Notes: generated by a model from the letters alone, not told the origin. Counted from the first letter of the stretch, positions 1 through 8,668 are shown. The stretch is 36,143 nucleotides of DNA from JAIXUI01 sp943373175 (GCA_943373175.1 CALSBM010000028.1:1-36143); one strand, 5' to 3'. Translations and numbers: made by a program.

Positions 1-54
<54 letters not shown>

Positions 55-190
55 AGTATTTTCCTGTTCTTTTCTTTTCTTGCTTTTAACTTACCTCTTT
101 CCTGACAGATGATCTCTCATCCGCCGGTGCTTGCATCATGTCAAGGAACGAATTCTCCGCGTTTGCCAACCGGCTCTTGCGAAGCGGCTG

Positions 191-222
191 CAAAGGTAAG
201 AGAACTTTTAGCGAAACAGCAA
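191..222 (-). promoter_or_regulatory. Bacteroidota-type promoter directly upstream of 16S
   Basis: On the minus strand TACCTTTG (191-198) matches the Bacteroidota -7 consensus TAnnTTTG. A TTG lies at 220-222, 21 bases upstream, slightly long for a -33 element. The 11 bases CTTACCTTTGC are identical to those in the promoter before tRNA-Gly. Transcription would start near base 184 and give a leader of about 130 bases before 16S. Bases 55-190 hold that leader and no gene. Confidence 0.7.
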
Positions 223-248
223 TAAATTTCTCAATTTATTTTTGTTTG

Positions 249-333
249 TACCCAGGGCGGGAATTGAACCCGCACGACCTCATCGGTCACGGGATTTTAA
301 GTCCCGCGTGTCTACCGGTTTCACCACCTGGGC
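249..333 (-). tRNA. tRNA-Leu, anticodon UAA
   Basis: The minus strand folds as an 85-base class II tRNA. The acceptor stem pairs GCCCAGG with CCTGGGT and the discriminator is A. The anticodon loop is CUUAAAA (anticodon UAA), a long variable arm is present, and the T arm contains GGTTCAATTCC. No CCA is encoded. It lies 6 bases downstream of tRNA-Gly and about 195 bases upstream of 16S, on the same strand as both. Confidence 0.95.
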
Positions 334-338
334 GCGCT

Positions 339-412
<74 letters not shown>

Positions 413-454
413 TTAATTTCGCTTTCGAAAGAACTACCCCGCGGAACGGGAGAG

Positions 455-483
455 CAAAGGTAAGGGGATTTTCAAAATTTCAA
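455..483 (-). promoter_or_regulatory. Bacteroidota-type promoter for tRNA-Gly/tRNA-Leu (and possibly 16S)
   Basis: On the minus strand TTG (481-483) is followed after 18 bases by TACCTTTG (455-462), a full match to TAnnTTTG. The predicted start is about 35 bases before tRNA-Gly. It is divergent from, and about 50 bases away from, the start codon of the GT2 gene. Confidence 0.75.
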
Positions 484-534
484 GTACAGGCTGAAAAAAT
501 TTTCAAAAAAGTTACTGCTAACTTAGCGGCTCAG

Positions 535-1260
535 ATGAAAGACGTTAATCTACTGTCTATTGTAATTCCAGCCTACAACGAAGGGCCTACTATCCTGCAT
601 ATTTTGGAGAAGGTCAAGGCAGTAAACCTCACCAAAGGAGTAGAGAAAGAGTTGATTGTTGTTAATGATTGCTCAAAAGATGATACCGAACTCCATGTTT
701 TAAACTTCATCAATCAAAATCCGGAATTAAACCCCCGGTACTTTAAGCATGAAGTTAATCAAGGGAAAGGTGCTGCTCTTAGAACCGGGATAAAGCACGC
801 ACAAGGCGATTTTGTTATCATTCAAGATGCTGATCTCGAATATGACCCGCATGAGTTTAATCTCTTGCTTTCCCCTATCCTTAATGGTCATGCTGATGTA
901 GTTTATGGCTCCAGATTCATGGGCGGACGTCCTCACCGGATTCTTTTCTTCTGGCATACAATAGGAAACAAGTTTCTGACTTTTTTATCCAATGCTTTCA
1001 CCAATCTTAACCTCACGGATATGGAGACCTGTTATAAAATGTTTCGGCGTGAGGTCATTCAAGGAATAGAACTGCGGGAAAATAGATTTGGATTTGAGCC
1101 GGAAGTAACTGCGAAAATTTCTAAAATTCCAGGAATACGAATCTACGAAGTAGGTATTTCATACTTTGGGCGAACTTATGCAGAAGGCAAAAAAATCAAT
1201 TGGAAAGATGGATTTCGAGCTATTTTCTGTATTCTAAAGTATAATTTATTTAATCTATGA
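535..1260 (+). CDS. GT2 family polyprenyl-phosphate sugar transferase, DPM1-like
   Basis: This 241-residue protein has a GT-A fold of the dolichol-phosphate-mannose synthase type. Visible motifs are IPAYNEG (residues 11-17), the nucleotide-binding VNDCSKDDT (43-51) and the metal-binding DAD (98-100) followed by LEYDP. It is expected to move a hexose from a nucleotide sugar to undecaprenyl phosphate at the cytoplasmic face. It has no C-terminal membrane helices, so it is the short soluble or peripheral form. The stop overlaps the next start by four bases (ATGA). The two following genes encode GT-C enzymes of the class that uses such lipid-linked sugars, so the three probably form one pathway. 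The sugar and the final acceptor cannot be told from the sequence. No clear promoter was found upstream. Confidence 0.9.
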   Translation: MKDVNLLSIVIPAYNEGPTILHILEKVKAVNLTKGVEKELIVVNDCSKDDTELHVLNFINQNPELNPRYFKHEVNQGKGAALRTGIKHAQGDFVIIQDADLEYDPHEFNLLLSPILNGHADVVYGSRFMGGRPHRILFFWHTIGNKFLTFLSNAFTNLNLTDMETCYKMFRREVIQGIELRENRFGFEPEVTAKISKIPGIRIYEVGISYFGRTYAEGKKINWKDGFRAIFCILKYNLFNL

Positions 1261-2912
1261 TTAACCCTGGGGGATTGCATCAGGCATATCGCTATTTGAT
1301 TCCTTTTATAGCCGTTCTGATTTTGATTCTAGGGCTATCCATTGACATCATGGATGTGGATGCCACCCAGTATGCGTTAATGTCGAAGGATTTAGTCGAT
1401 ACTGAAAATTGGCTTCATTTCTATTGCCGTGGAATACCATACTTAGACAAGCCTCCTCTAATATTTTGGATTACTGCCTTATCCTTCAAACTGTTTGGAT
1501 TTACAAACTGGGCATATAAACTTCCTTCATTGATTGTAATGCTGGCAGGCGCTTGGGGCTTGTATCGCACTTCTCTTTTATGGTATAATAAGCGTACAGC
1601 CGAATTTACATTGGTTGTCTTCGTATTTTCATTCTGGTTTTTCATGATTTCTCAGGATGTAAAAACGGACAACCTCCTGATTGGATTCAGTTGCCTCAGT
1701 CTTTGGGGAATATCAGAATGGCTTCACAAAGGGACATGGAAATGGATGTTGTTAGCTGCAGTGTTTCAAGCTTTAGCTTTACTATCAAAAGGGCCGATTG
1801 CTACTATATCACTTGGATCGGCTATTGGAGTGCATCTTTTGCTAACCAAAAGCTGGAAAAAAATCTTTCACTGGCATTGGTTGCTTTTTATCATTGTAAT
1901 TGTTGGAATTCTCTTTCCAATGACCTATGGCCTCTTCACACAGTATGGTATTAAAGGAGTTCGATTCTTTTATTGGACTCAAAGTTTTGGACGAATTACT
2001 GGAGAAAGCAGTTGGTCAAATGAACTTGGGCCTGACTTTTTTTTCCATACAACACTTTGGGCCTTTCTTCCTTGGGCTCCAATAGCTTTTACGGCAATTT
2101 TCATGGCGTTTAAAACCCGTTTAGCATCCAAATTAGCACCTAACAGACAAGAATGGCTAAGCTTGGGTGGCTTGATTTTACCCTTTATTGCTTTAAGCAC
2201 CTCCAAGTTCAAGCTTCCTCACTACATTTTTATCACGTTTCCTTACCTGGCTCTTATAACTGCTGAGTACATTAATAGAATTACTGAGTTAGATAAAAAG
2301 AAGTTTCTTGTCTGGACTTTTTGGAGTCTCCTTTTTCTTGTAATTTCTATAATTCTTTCATTAGCTATTCTACTAATTGTATTTCCTTCTCAGAATTTCT
2401 TAATGATTAGCATTGTCTCAGGGCTTTTTTTTATTGGAATAATTTCCTTGTTTCATCCTAAAGCAACGAATGAAGTAAAGTGGGTTGGAGCCCCTGCAAT
2501 TGGAATGGCTATTTTTGGACTAACCTTGAATGTCCATTTCTATCCGGAATTGATGCAATATCAGTCAGGTGGAACCGCAGGGCGTTGGATTGACAAAAAC
2601 TGCCGTCCAGATGATTCAGTTCATGGATATAAGCTTTTTGGGTACTCGTTGGATTTATATGCGAATAGAAGGATTGGCCAAATAGAAGATTTAGTCCCAG
2701 TACTTCAAGATTTAAGAAAAGGGAAAAGCGTATTTCTTCTTTTTAAAGAAGTAGAAATTTCAAATATTGAAAAATGGGGGGTAACGATGGAGATAAAATC
2801 CACGTTTCCTTCTTTTCATGTGAGTTTGCTAACTCCGGAATTCCTTAATCCGAATACCCGATTAAAAAGTTTAGAAACCGTGTACATCGCGAAAGTGAAA
2901 CTAAAACACTAA
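1257..2912 (+). CDS. ArnT/PMT-like GT39 membrane glycosyltransferase (first copy)
   Basis: A 551-residue polytopic protein with many hydrophobic segments. The first periplasmic loop carries the family signature: D33 and D35 in DIMDVDATQYA, then NWL and PYLDKPPLIFW (61-71). These correspond to the catalytic acidic residue and substrate loop of 4-amino-4-deoxy-L-arabinose transferase-like enzymes. The expected role is transfer of a sugar from a polyprenyl-phosphate carrier to a lipid A, glycan or protein acceptor on the periplasmic side. The start overlaps the GT2 stop, which suggests translational coupling. The C-terminal 100 residues form a soluble, poorly conserved domain. The name ArnT itself is not justified, because family members use varied sugars and acceptors. 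Confidence 0.85.
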   Translation: MINPGGLHQAYRYLIPFIAVLILILGLSIDIMDVDATQYALMSKDLVDTENWLHFYCRGIPYLDKPPLIFWITALSFKLFGFTNWAYKLPSLIVMLAGAWGLYRTSLLWYNKRTAEFTLVVFVFSFWFFMISQDVKTDNLLIGFSCLSLWGISEWLHKGTWKWMLLAAVFQALALLSKGPIATISLGSAIGVHLLLTKSWKKIFHWHWLLFIIVIVGILFPMTYGLFTQYGIKGVRFFYWTQSFGRITGESSWSNELGPDFFFHTTLWAFLPWAPIAFTAIFMAFKTRLASKLAPNRQEWLSLGGLILPFIALSTSKFKLPHYIFITFPYLALITAEYINRITELDKKKFLVWTFWSLLFLVISIILSLAILLIVFPSQNFLMISIVSGLFFIGIISLFHPKATNEVKWVGAPAIGMAIFGLTLNVHFYPELMQYQSGGTAGRWIDKNCRPDDSVHGYKLFGYSLDLYANRRIGQIEDLVPVLQDLRKGKSVFLLFKEVEISNIEKWGVTMEIKSTFPSFHVSLLTPEFLNPNTRLKSLETVYIAKVKLKH

Positions 2913-2918
2913 TTCCTA

Positions 2919-4538
2919 ATGCATAAACTTTTAAAACTAAAAAACATATTTATTTGGATTAGCCTTATAATCTTGATTTTATTTATTCATAATAATTCAA
3001 CTTCATTTTGGGATCAGGATGAGGCCGCATACGCAGGTTTTGGATTAAGAATGAATGAAGCCAACAATTATCTGATACCTGAATTCACTTGGAGCGAACC
3101 GCATAGAAAAACGCCCTTGCATTTTTGGACAATAGCCGGGAGTTTTAAGCTTTTTGGTGCTAATGAATTCGCTACTCGAATTCCAAGTGTAGCGGCCATT
3201 ATGCTTTGCCTTTTTTCTTTATATTATTTTGGAAGAAAGACGTTAGGGCGCGATATGGCAATGACTTCAGCCTTGATAATGGGAACTAGTTTATTACCCA
3301 GTCTGGGGAAGGTATCTGTAACAGATGCTTCATTGCTTCTATTCGAAACCATTTCTCTGCTGGCAATCTGGACTTATCTTCAAACAGGAAAAATTGGCTC
3401 TTTGCTTTTGTTAGTGGTGGCTATTGCTGGAGGAACACTGACTAAAGGCCCTCCTATCCTGATTGTTACTGGCGGAAGTTTGGGATTAATGACGCTCTTT
3501 AGTCCACATAGAAAAAGAGCATTTATTGCAGGAATCACTTCTTTACTTGGTCTTATTCCCTTATTTGTTTGGGGAAGAATGGCCTGGCTTTCAGATGGTG
3601 GAACTTTCATAACTTGGTTAGTAGATTGGTACATTCTTAAACGAACATCAGGAACTGTTTTTGGACAAACCGGACCTCCAGGTTATTATTTGGCTGTATT
3701 TCTTCTAGCCTTTTTACCCTGGCTACCGTTCCTGATAAAATCTTTAGTTGAATATTTCCGAAATCTGATTTCTAAGGAGAAAAGAAGCAGTTTTGATTTA
3801 TTTATATTCTTTTGGCTCTGTTGCGGCTGGTTTTTCTACGAAATTATTCCAAGTAAATTGCCTGCTTACGCTATTGCAGCTTATCCTGCACTTTCGCTTT
3901 TAATGGCAAAATCGATACTTGGATTAAAAGAAGAAGATATCAAATCTAGCAAATTGATAAAAGCCGGCTGGTGGCTTCAGTTGGTTCTAGTTATTGGAAT
4001 TGGTCTTGGATTAATATTCGGTCTTGCTCCAATCCTGAACCAAGAAGGAAAATGGATTTGTTATTTAATTGCCCTATTCATTCTGACAATGAGCATTAGT
4101 CAAAATCTCGCTCTTCGTGGAGCCTGGGGGAATAAAGGCTGGTTTTTCTTTCCGGTTTTTGGTATTGGCTTTTTGCTTCTTGTGTGGGGATTGCTTATTC
4201 CGTCGTTTGAATTCGAAAGATCAGCAACTAAACGTCTAGCTTTGGAGTTAAAGCCACAAAATGCTGATTTGGTAATTATTACTCAGGATTTTGATTTACC
4301 AAGTATGCCATTTTATTTGGAACAGAATAAAATTCCATACCAGGTAGCCGAAACACTAGAAGATTGGAAACGCCTATTCGAGTCTGAGAAAAAAGTATCA
4401 CTAATTTTTTCAGATGAGAAACTTGCACTTTTCATGCAGTCACTTCCGCCTGCTAAACGCCCAATAATCCGAAACATTCAAGGATGGGTCTCGGATCAGG
4501 GAAAAACGATGGATTACCTGATTGTTAGCAATCGATAG
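2919..4538 (+). CDS. ArnT/PMT-like GT39 membrane glycosyltransferase (second copy)
   Basis: A 539-residue polytopic protein starting 6 bases after the previous gene. The first loop has W31-D32-Q33-D34-E35 and then HRKTPLHFW (62-70), the same architecture as its neighbour but with different acidic residues and KTP in place of KPP. The two are therefore diverged paralogues, not a recent duplication, and may use different acceptors. About ten or more membrane segments precede a C-terminal periplasmic domain from roughly residue 435. The gene ends 2 bases from the convergent PKD lipoprotein gene. Between the stops I see only a weak 5-bp hairpin (4520-4533) and no terminator T-tract. Confidence 0.85.
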   Translation: MHKLLKLKNIFIWISLIILILFIHNNSTSFWDQDEAAYAGFGLRMNEANNYLIPEFTWSEPHRKTPLHFWTIAGSFKLFGANEFATRIPSVAAIMLCLFSLYYFGRKTLGRDMAMTSALIMGTSLLPSLGKVSVTDASLLLFETISLLAIWTYLQTGKIGSLLLLVVAIAGGTLTKGPPILIVTGGSLGLMTLFSPHRKRAFIAGITSLLGLIPLFVWGRMAWLSDGGTFITWLVDWYILKRTSGTVFGQTGPPGYYLAVFLLAFLPWLPFLIKSLVEYFRNLISKEKRSSFDLFIFFWLCCGWFFYEIIPSKLPAYAIAAYPALSLLMAKSILGLKEEDIKSSKLIKAGWWLQLVLVIGIGLGLIFGLAPILNQEGKWICYLIALFILTMSISQNLALRGAWGNKGWFFFPVFGIGFLLLVWGLLIPSFEFERSATKRLALELKPQNADLVIITQDFDLPSMPFYLEQNKIPYQVAETLEDWKRLFESEKKVSLIFSDEKLALFMQSLPPAKRPIIRNIQGWVSDQGKTMDYLIVSNR

Positions 4539-4540
4539 CA

Positions 4541-5686
4541 TTAAAATGGACGACCCAACGCGAACGTAGAAGGGCGTATTAGCAAGGTTTTAACCTGATT
4601 ATCGGCACTATAAAGCCGGACTAAGCCTTGAAAGTTTATCGTTTGGGTAAGCTTTCCATTGCGATTCCGTTGCCCTAAAATGTGACTTAGAATTTCAAAC
4701 CTAGAATCTTGGGGCTGGGCACTTAAGTCTGAACTATACTCTTTTCCTGATTTGTCTTTATAAATCAACTTGATTTCTCCTAGTCGAAGTAATGGTGGGT
4801 TAGGTTGTGGTGGAATCTGTTGAAAACTAAAATTAGTCCTACACATGTTTACACCTGGTGTAGAGATATTCTTCCTAACAGTTTTAGAACATCCCCCAGA
4901 AGTATCTATCACCTGCATGGTAACAGTGTAAACACCGGGTTGTTGGTAACTGTAAGTTACGGTATTTCCGGATGCCTGAAGTTGCCCTCCGTCACCAAAA
5001 CTCCATAAAATAAAGGTTCGGCTAGAGTTTAGTGGCAGGTTATTGAGGGTAGGTTGAAATTGAAACACATTGCTCGCTCCAAATGCATTCATTGCAAAAT
5101 CATACTGACAAAGTGAATCTGTAGGATGTGTGTTTATTGTATTGAGAATCGTGCTTGAACATCCAGTTGAAAAATCTACTTTTAAACGAACTGAATAATT
5201 CCCATAACCGTAAAAGTCATGCGAAGGGGCAGAATGGTTAGAAGTGGTTCCATCACCAAAATCCCAATTATACCCTACCGGATTACCAAAACCTGCAACC
5301 TGAGATTGAAAGTTTACTCTTACAGAAGGTGGTGAAGTAGTAGTTAATGCAACAAAACTTCTGTCACCTGTTTTAAATGCTGAATCAGGAATAAAATCTT
5401 CTGAGTTAGTTCCTGTCTTACTATTTCTAATCTGAATTTCAAAGCCTTCTCCATTGGTTTGATTTTCCATTTTTCCACTGAAAATCAACACATTCAATGA
5501 ATCGGACAAAGAGGAAGTAACCATGTATAGAGCATCTTTTCCTGCATCGAGCCGAAAGTCCTGACCATCTACCGCTGCATCTAACTTAAAAACGGGCTCA
5601 CTTTCGAAGGACTTAGGGATTTCCTTAGTACACGAAAACAAAAATAGACACAAGACAAGCGCAAGTCGATTTACCAAATTCTCCAT
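4541..5686 (-). CDS. Lipoprotein with two PKD domains
   Basis: A 381-residue protein with an N-terminal hydrophobic stretch ending in the lipobox LFSC, so Cys19 should be lipidated and the protein anchored in the envelope. Residues 20-115 form an unrecognised beta-rich region. Two PKD (immunoglobulin-like) domains follow, marked by WDFGDG (141-146) with a Y-G-Y-S-V-L strand and by WSFGDG (228-233) with GVYTVTMQV. Residues 280-381 are a further unrecognised segment. PKD domains mediate extracellular protein or carbohydrate contacts. The ATG overlaps the upstream membrane-protein gene by 16 bases, so it belongs to the ECF sigma unit. It may be a ligand-binding or surface partner, but no function is shown directly. 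Confidence 0.8.
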   Translation of the reverse strand: MENLVNRLALVLCLFLFSCTKEIPKSFESEPVFKLDAAVDGQDFRLDAGKDALYMVTSSLSDSLNVLIFSGKMENQTNGEGFEIQIRNSKTGTNSEDFIPDSAFKTGDRSFVALTTTSPPSVRVNFQSQVAGFGNPVGYNWDFGDGTTSNHSAPSHDFYGYGNYSVRLKVDFSTGCSSTILNTINTHPTDSLCQYDFAMNAFGASNVFQFQPTLNNLPLNSSRTFILWSFGDGGQLQASGNTVTYSYQQPGVYTVTMQVIDTSGGCSKTVRKNISTPGVNMCRTNFSFQQIPPQPNPPLLRLGEIKLIYKDKSGKEYSSDLSAQPQDSRFEILSHILGQRNRNGKLTQTINFQGLVRLYSADNQVKTLLIRPSTFALGRPF

Positions 5687-6981
5687 CGTCCTGTAAGTTT
5701 TAATTGTGACAAATCCTGATTAGGGTTTAAAGCCCCCGGTTGCCATTGGCGTCTGAGTCCTAACCAATACAAGCCAAAACTCATTCTGGAGTTTATAGCA
5801 ACCTCATACCCTAATTGTATCGACATGATGCTGTTTACTCCTACAGGTTTTCCCCATTGTTCGTTAGTGTTAACTCGATTTTGTTCAAAATCAGTTGCTG
5901 AAACAACCTTAAGCTCTTCCAAACCGTACAATGGGAGATGCCAGTTTAGTCCAAAAGAAATCAGGTGAGAACGGCGAACTTGATAAGTCAATCCCAAATG
6001 ACCAATTGCTTCCAGCATCCAAATCGGTTTTGACTCCCATTGCTGTCTATTAAATCCAAAACTGTATTGGGTGCTATCCCACCTGAAAGTCTGATCCAAT
6101 TGATGTTGACTTGAAGCACTAATTCCCATCGTCATGTTAAATGAATTGCCTAAATACTGGCTTCTTCTTAATCCCATAATTATGGCAGAAGAAGTTGGCC
6201 CTTGAACACTCAACTCAAAATCGGTTCTTGATTTTCGCTTCTCTTCAGCGGGTTTTTGTGGTTGTTTATTTCCGGTAACAGGCGGAAGTGGAACTCTGTT
6301 ATTAAATGATGGATCAAGAACCGCTTCATTAGCTAGAAGCCTTGCTTGGTTATTGCCGATTATCGCTAACTCCTGAAACTGTAAGTACTGTGTTAATTGT
6401 GTAACTGAAGAATCCGCGCCTGAATTTTGTCCCTGATTGGTGGACAAGTGCTGAGTTTCCTGTCCCCTTATGTTACTAGGACGTTTGCGTTGTTTAGGAT
6501 TCCCGGAATAAGAAGAGCGCATTCCGGAATTAGGCTTACTGCTATTGTAACTACTCCTCTGTGCATCTTTTGATTGCTGAGTCGAGGATAGTTGAGGACT
6601 TTGCTCTCCTTCGCCCGGTTGAACAGTAGTAACATTTTGGAGATGCTCTTCTTTTTCGGAAGCTGCATTTTCAATCTTCTTCGAAGGATTTGGGTGTTTT
6701 GGTTGAGTACCAGTATTTATAAAATTATCGGCTAATGCAATGCCCTGATTATTAGAAACAGTATTCAGATTGGTAGACTTATTGATAAACCACCACCCAA
6801 TGAACAAAAGGGCAAAGAGTGAAAAGGCAGTCGTCCACCAGAAAAAAAGTACTCGCTTTTTCTTGCGTTCATCTGCTTCAATCAACGCCAACGCTTTCAG
6901 CCAGTAGTCTTCTCTGTAGCTGAGGTCAGCTTCTTCAAGCTTTCTTTTAAACAAATCGTCGATGGGCTCTTCTTCCATCAT
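5671..6981 (-). CDS. Putative anti-sigma factor with one membrane helix and a C-terminal beta-barrel-like domain
   Basis: A start at 6981 gives 436 residues and an ATGA overlap with the sigma gene. A longer reading frame exists upstream, but it would run deep into that gene. Residues 1-43 are charged and likely cytoplasmic. Residues 44-66 form a very hydrophobic, Trp/Phe-rich membrane helix. Residues 67-249 are a Ser/Asn/Gln-rich, probably disordered linker. Residues 250-436 show alternating hydrophobic/polar strands with many aromatics and end in WRIW, like an outer-membrane barrel of about eight strands. Position and topology fit an anti-sigma factor. I see no known anti-sigma motif, so the role is inferred from its place between a sigma gene and a lipoprotein gene. 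Confidence 0.6.
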   Translation of the reverse strand: MMEEEPIDDLFKRKLEEADLSYREDYWLKALALIEADERKKKRVLFFWWTTAFSLFALLFIGWWFINKSTNLNTVSNNQGIALADNFINTGTQPKHPNPSKKIENAASEKEEHLQNVTTVQPGEGEQSPQLSSTQQSKDAQRSSYNSSKPNSGMRSSYSGNPKQRKRPSNIRGQETQHLSTNQGQNSGADSSVTQLTQYLQFQELAIIGNNQARLLANEAVLDPSFNNRVPLPPVTGNKQPQKPAEEKRKSRTDFELSVQGPTSSAIIMGLRRSQYLGNSFNMTMGISASSQHQLDQTFRWDSTQYSFGFNRQQWESKPIWMLEAIGHLGLTYQVRRSHLISFGLNWHLPLYGLEELKVVSATDFEQNRVNTNEQWGKPVGVNSIMSIQLGYEVAINSRMSFGLYWLGLRRQWQPGALNPNQDLSQLKLTGRWRIW

Positions 6982-7541
6982 AGTATTATACACTTTACTG
7001 CGGACATAACGCCTTTCAGCATTTCTTTCAAACGAGTTCGTGCGAAGTTGACATGCCATTTGGATGTCCCTTCGCTGATGCTGAGTTTTTCAGCAATCTC
7101 TTTATGTGAGTATCCATCAATCGCAAAGAGGTTGAACACTGAGCGCGTGACGTTAGGCAACTGGCCAACGAGTTTTAAAATTGACTCGGCATCCAGCTTT
7201 CTATCAGCTTCATTTACATCTGCAGCATTAAGTTCTGCAAAGCTAAAGTCGCCGGTTTGGATCATTTCTTTGTATTTCTTATTTTTTCTAAACTCATCAA
7301 TCACGGAATTAACCGTTATCCTTTTTATCCAAGCTTCAAATGGCACATCATCATGGTACTTGTCCAGATTATTAATGACTTTAAGAAATGCAATATTGAG
7401 TAAATCAACTGCATCGTCTTTACAGTCAGCATAACGATAGCAAACCAACATCATGGGCCTGAAGCAGCGCTCATAGAGCGCTTTCTGCGAACGGCGGTCA
7501 CCGTCTTTGCAGGCTTGCAGGAATTCATGAGTTACTTTCAT
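6978..7541 (-). CDS. ECF-type RNA polymerase sigma factor
   Basis: This protein of 187 residues binds core RNA polymerase and redirects it to a small regulon. The region-2 helices include DAVDLLNIAFLKVINNLDKY, followed by FEAWIKRITVNSVIDEFRK. Region 4 has the helix-turn-helix GYSHKEIAEKLSISEGTSKW preceding a basic helix. I chose the Met at 7541 (MKVTHEFLQACKDGD). A Met 10 codons upstream would add an atypical MCHSILLTSS extension. The stop overlaps the next start (ATGA), the standard coupling of ECF sigma and regulator. The next gene is membrane-bound, so envelope signals are the likely input. Confidence 0.9.
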   Translation of the reverse strand: MKVTHEFLQACKDGDRRSQKALYERCFRPMMLVCYRYADCKDDAVDLLNIAFLKVINNLDKYHDDVPFEAWIKRITVNSVIDEFRKNKKYKEMIQTGDFSFAELNAADVNEADRKLDAESILKLVGQLPNVTRSVFNLFAIDGYSHKEIAEKLSISEGTSKWHVNFARTRLKEMLKGVMSAVKCIIL

Positions 7542-7752
7542 CGAGCTTGTTAACAATATGCTATGGCACAATAAATCTACCTCATTGACGCGAATTCACA
7601 CCCCATGGTTGGGTAATGATTTAAAATCACCGTAAGTTTCGGGCACAAAAAGCCCGGTTAGTACATGCAGTTCTCCAGACTACATTATCCTTCACGAGCT
7701 TGCACCTCAAAAGCGTTGGGTATAACTAACGATTACATCTTAACACTCGCTA
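7542..7752. other. Intergenic region between divergent ECF sigma and DUF4442 genes
   Basis: These 211 bases separate two divergent genes. I found no perfect TAnnTTTG box on either strand; near matches are TAGATTTA (minus, near 7573) and TAAGTTTC (plus, near 7632). A small hairpin, CGGGC-ACAAAAA-GCCCG, lies near 7638-7654. No open frame or tRNA is convincing here. The lack of a housekeeping-type box fits a sigma gene driven by its own ECF-type promoter, but the motif for that is unknown. Confidence 0.4.
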
Positions 7753-8235
7753 ATGAAACTTAAACCCTGGCAGTTCCGCTGGATGATGAACGCCTATCCA
7801 CCACTATTCCTCAATGGAATTAAGATTGTCTCATTATCAAGCGATTATAAATCGCTGACGGTTAGAATAAGAAAAGGAGTATTAAACAGAAACTTACAAG
7901 GGAGCATTTTTGGAGGAGCACTGTTCAGCGCGTTTGATCCTTTTTATCCAGTTATGTTATGGCAGATTTTAGCCCATCATGGAATAAAAACTCAAGCTTG
8001 GTTGAGAGCTGCAGAAATCAATTATCTCTTACCGGCCAAAAGTACATTGTTAATTCAATTCAACTGGCACGAGGAAGCCGTAATTGAGGCTATAGAACAA
8101 ATCAACCGAAATGGAAAGTACAAAGGTTGGTGTACTGCGGAAGCCGTGGATTCAGAAGGTGTAATTTGTGCAACTTGCAAGCTGCTGGTTGTCCTTAAGT
8201 CCCATGAAAAAGTCAATATTCAGCCCGGGTTTTAA
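7753..8235 (+). CDS. DUF4442 family hotdog-fold (thioesterase-like) protein
   Basis: A 160-residue protein resembling the DUF4442 branch of the hotdog-fold thioesterases. Recognisable parts are an N-terminal amphipathic segment with NAYPPLFLNGIK, a central helix region LQGSIFGGALFSAFDPF, and strands such as WLRAAEINYLLPAKSTLLIQF. Family members are thought to act on acyl-thioesters, but substrates are mostly unknown, and I cannot name a catalytic residue with certainty. It stands alone on the plus strand. The stop is 7 bases from the convergent end of the small membrane-protein gene, with no visible terminator between them. Confidence 0.75.
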   Translation: MKLKPWQFRWMMNAYPPLFLNGIKIVSLSSDYKSLTVRIRKGVLNRNLQGSIFGGALFSAFDPFYPVMLWQILAHHGIKTQAWLRAAEINYLLPAKSTLLIQFNWHEEAVIEAIEQINRNGKYKGWCTAEAVDSEGVICATCKLLVVLKSHEKVNIQPGF

Positions 8236-8242
8236 AAAGAAA

Positions 8243-8668
8243 CTATTCCTTAGAGCCGGTAAACAATTCGGATAGGGCTCCTCTAATAGCTCCATAAACA
8301 TCGTCAACATTGGAATCGTATCCAGGAAAAACATCAATATTGTAATAACGTTTTATTTCCAAAAGCATCAAAACGGCCATAGCAGTGATTCCAATAGTAT
8401 AAGCAAACTTTATCATTAGTTTAAATTTTCCATAATAGCCTTTCAAGTTTCCTTCGATGTGTTTAACTCGGTCATCCACTCCGGCCTGAAAAGAAAACTC
8501 GCCATAAATTCTTATAAGTTCACCGAGTTCCTTATTTAAATGTGTCGATTTGAATTTTTCGGCATCCTGATCACATTCATCCCAGGAGTAGCGTTTAAAA
8601 TAACGTGATGCTATTTCTTCAGGTCCAAGCACACGGCCTTTACCTGAACTATTTTCATGGCTGCTCAT
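8243..8668 (-). CDS. Hypothetical small membrane protein downstream of ftsB/divIC
   Basis: I do not recognise this family. From the ATG at 8668 (MSSHENSSGKG) it has 141 residues. An upstream start at 8698 would lie further inside the preceding gene. The N-terminal 85 residues are hydrophilic and helix-prone (PEEIASRYFKRYSWDECDQDAEKF). Then one membrane helix (FAYTIGITAMAVLMLLEI) and a short, partly acidic C-terminal tail follow. Its start overlaps the ftsB-like stop by 14 bases, so the two are translated together. A link to the division septum is possible, but only from context. Confidence 0.65.
   Translation of the reverse strand: MSSHENSSGKGRVLGPEEIASRYFKRYSWDECDQDAEKFKSTHLNKELGELIRIYGEFSFQAGVDDRVKHIEGNLKGYYGKFKLMIKFAYTIGITAMAVLMLLEIKRYYNIDVFPGYDSNVDDVYGAIRGALSELFTGSKE

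Noticed and set aside
4520..4533. Hairpin GATTG-TTAG-CAATC at the end of the second GT39 gene as a terminator
   Set aside because: The stem is only 5 bp, lies inside the coding sequence and has no T-tract on either side.
7640..7725. Stretch loosely resembling the antisense of the 23S rRNA 5' region (ggttagtac, cacctc)
   Set aside because: Only short scattered matches by eye; no continuous similarity, and such matches are expected by chance. A covariance or BLASTN search would settle it.
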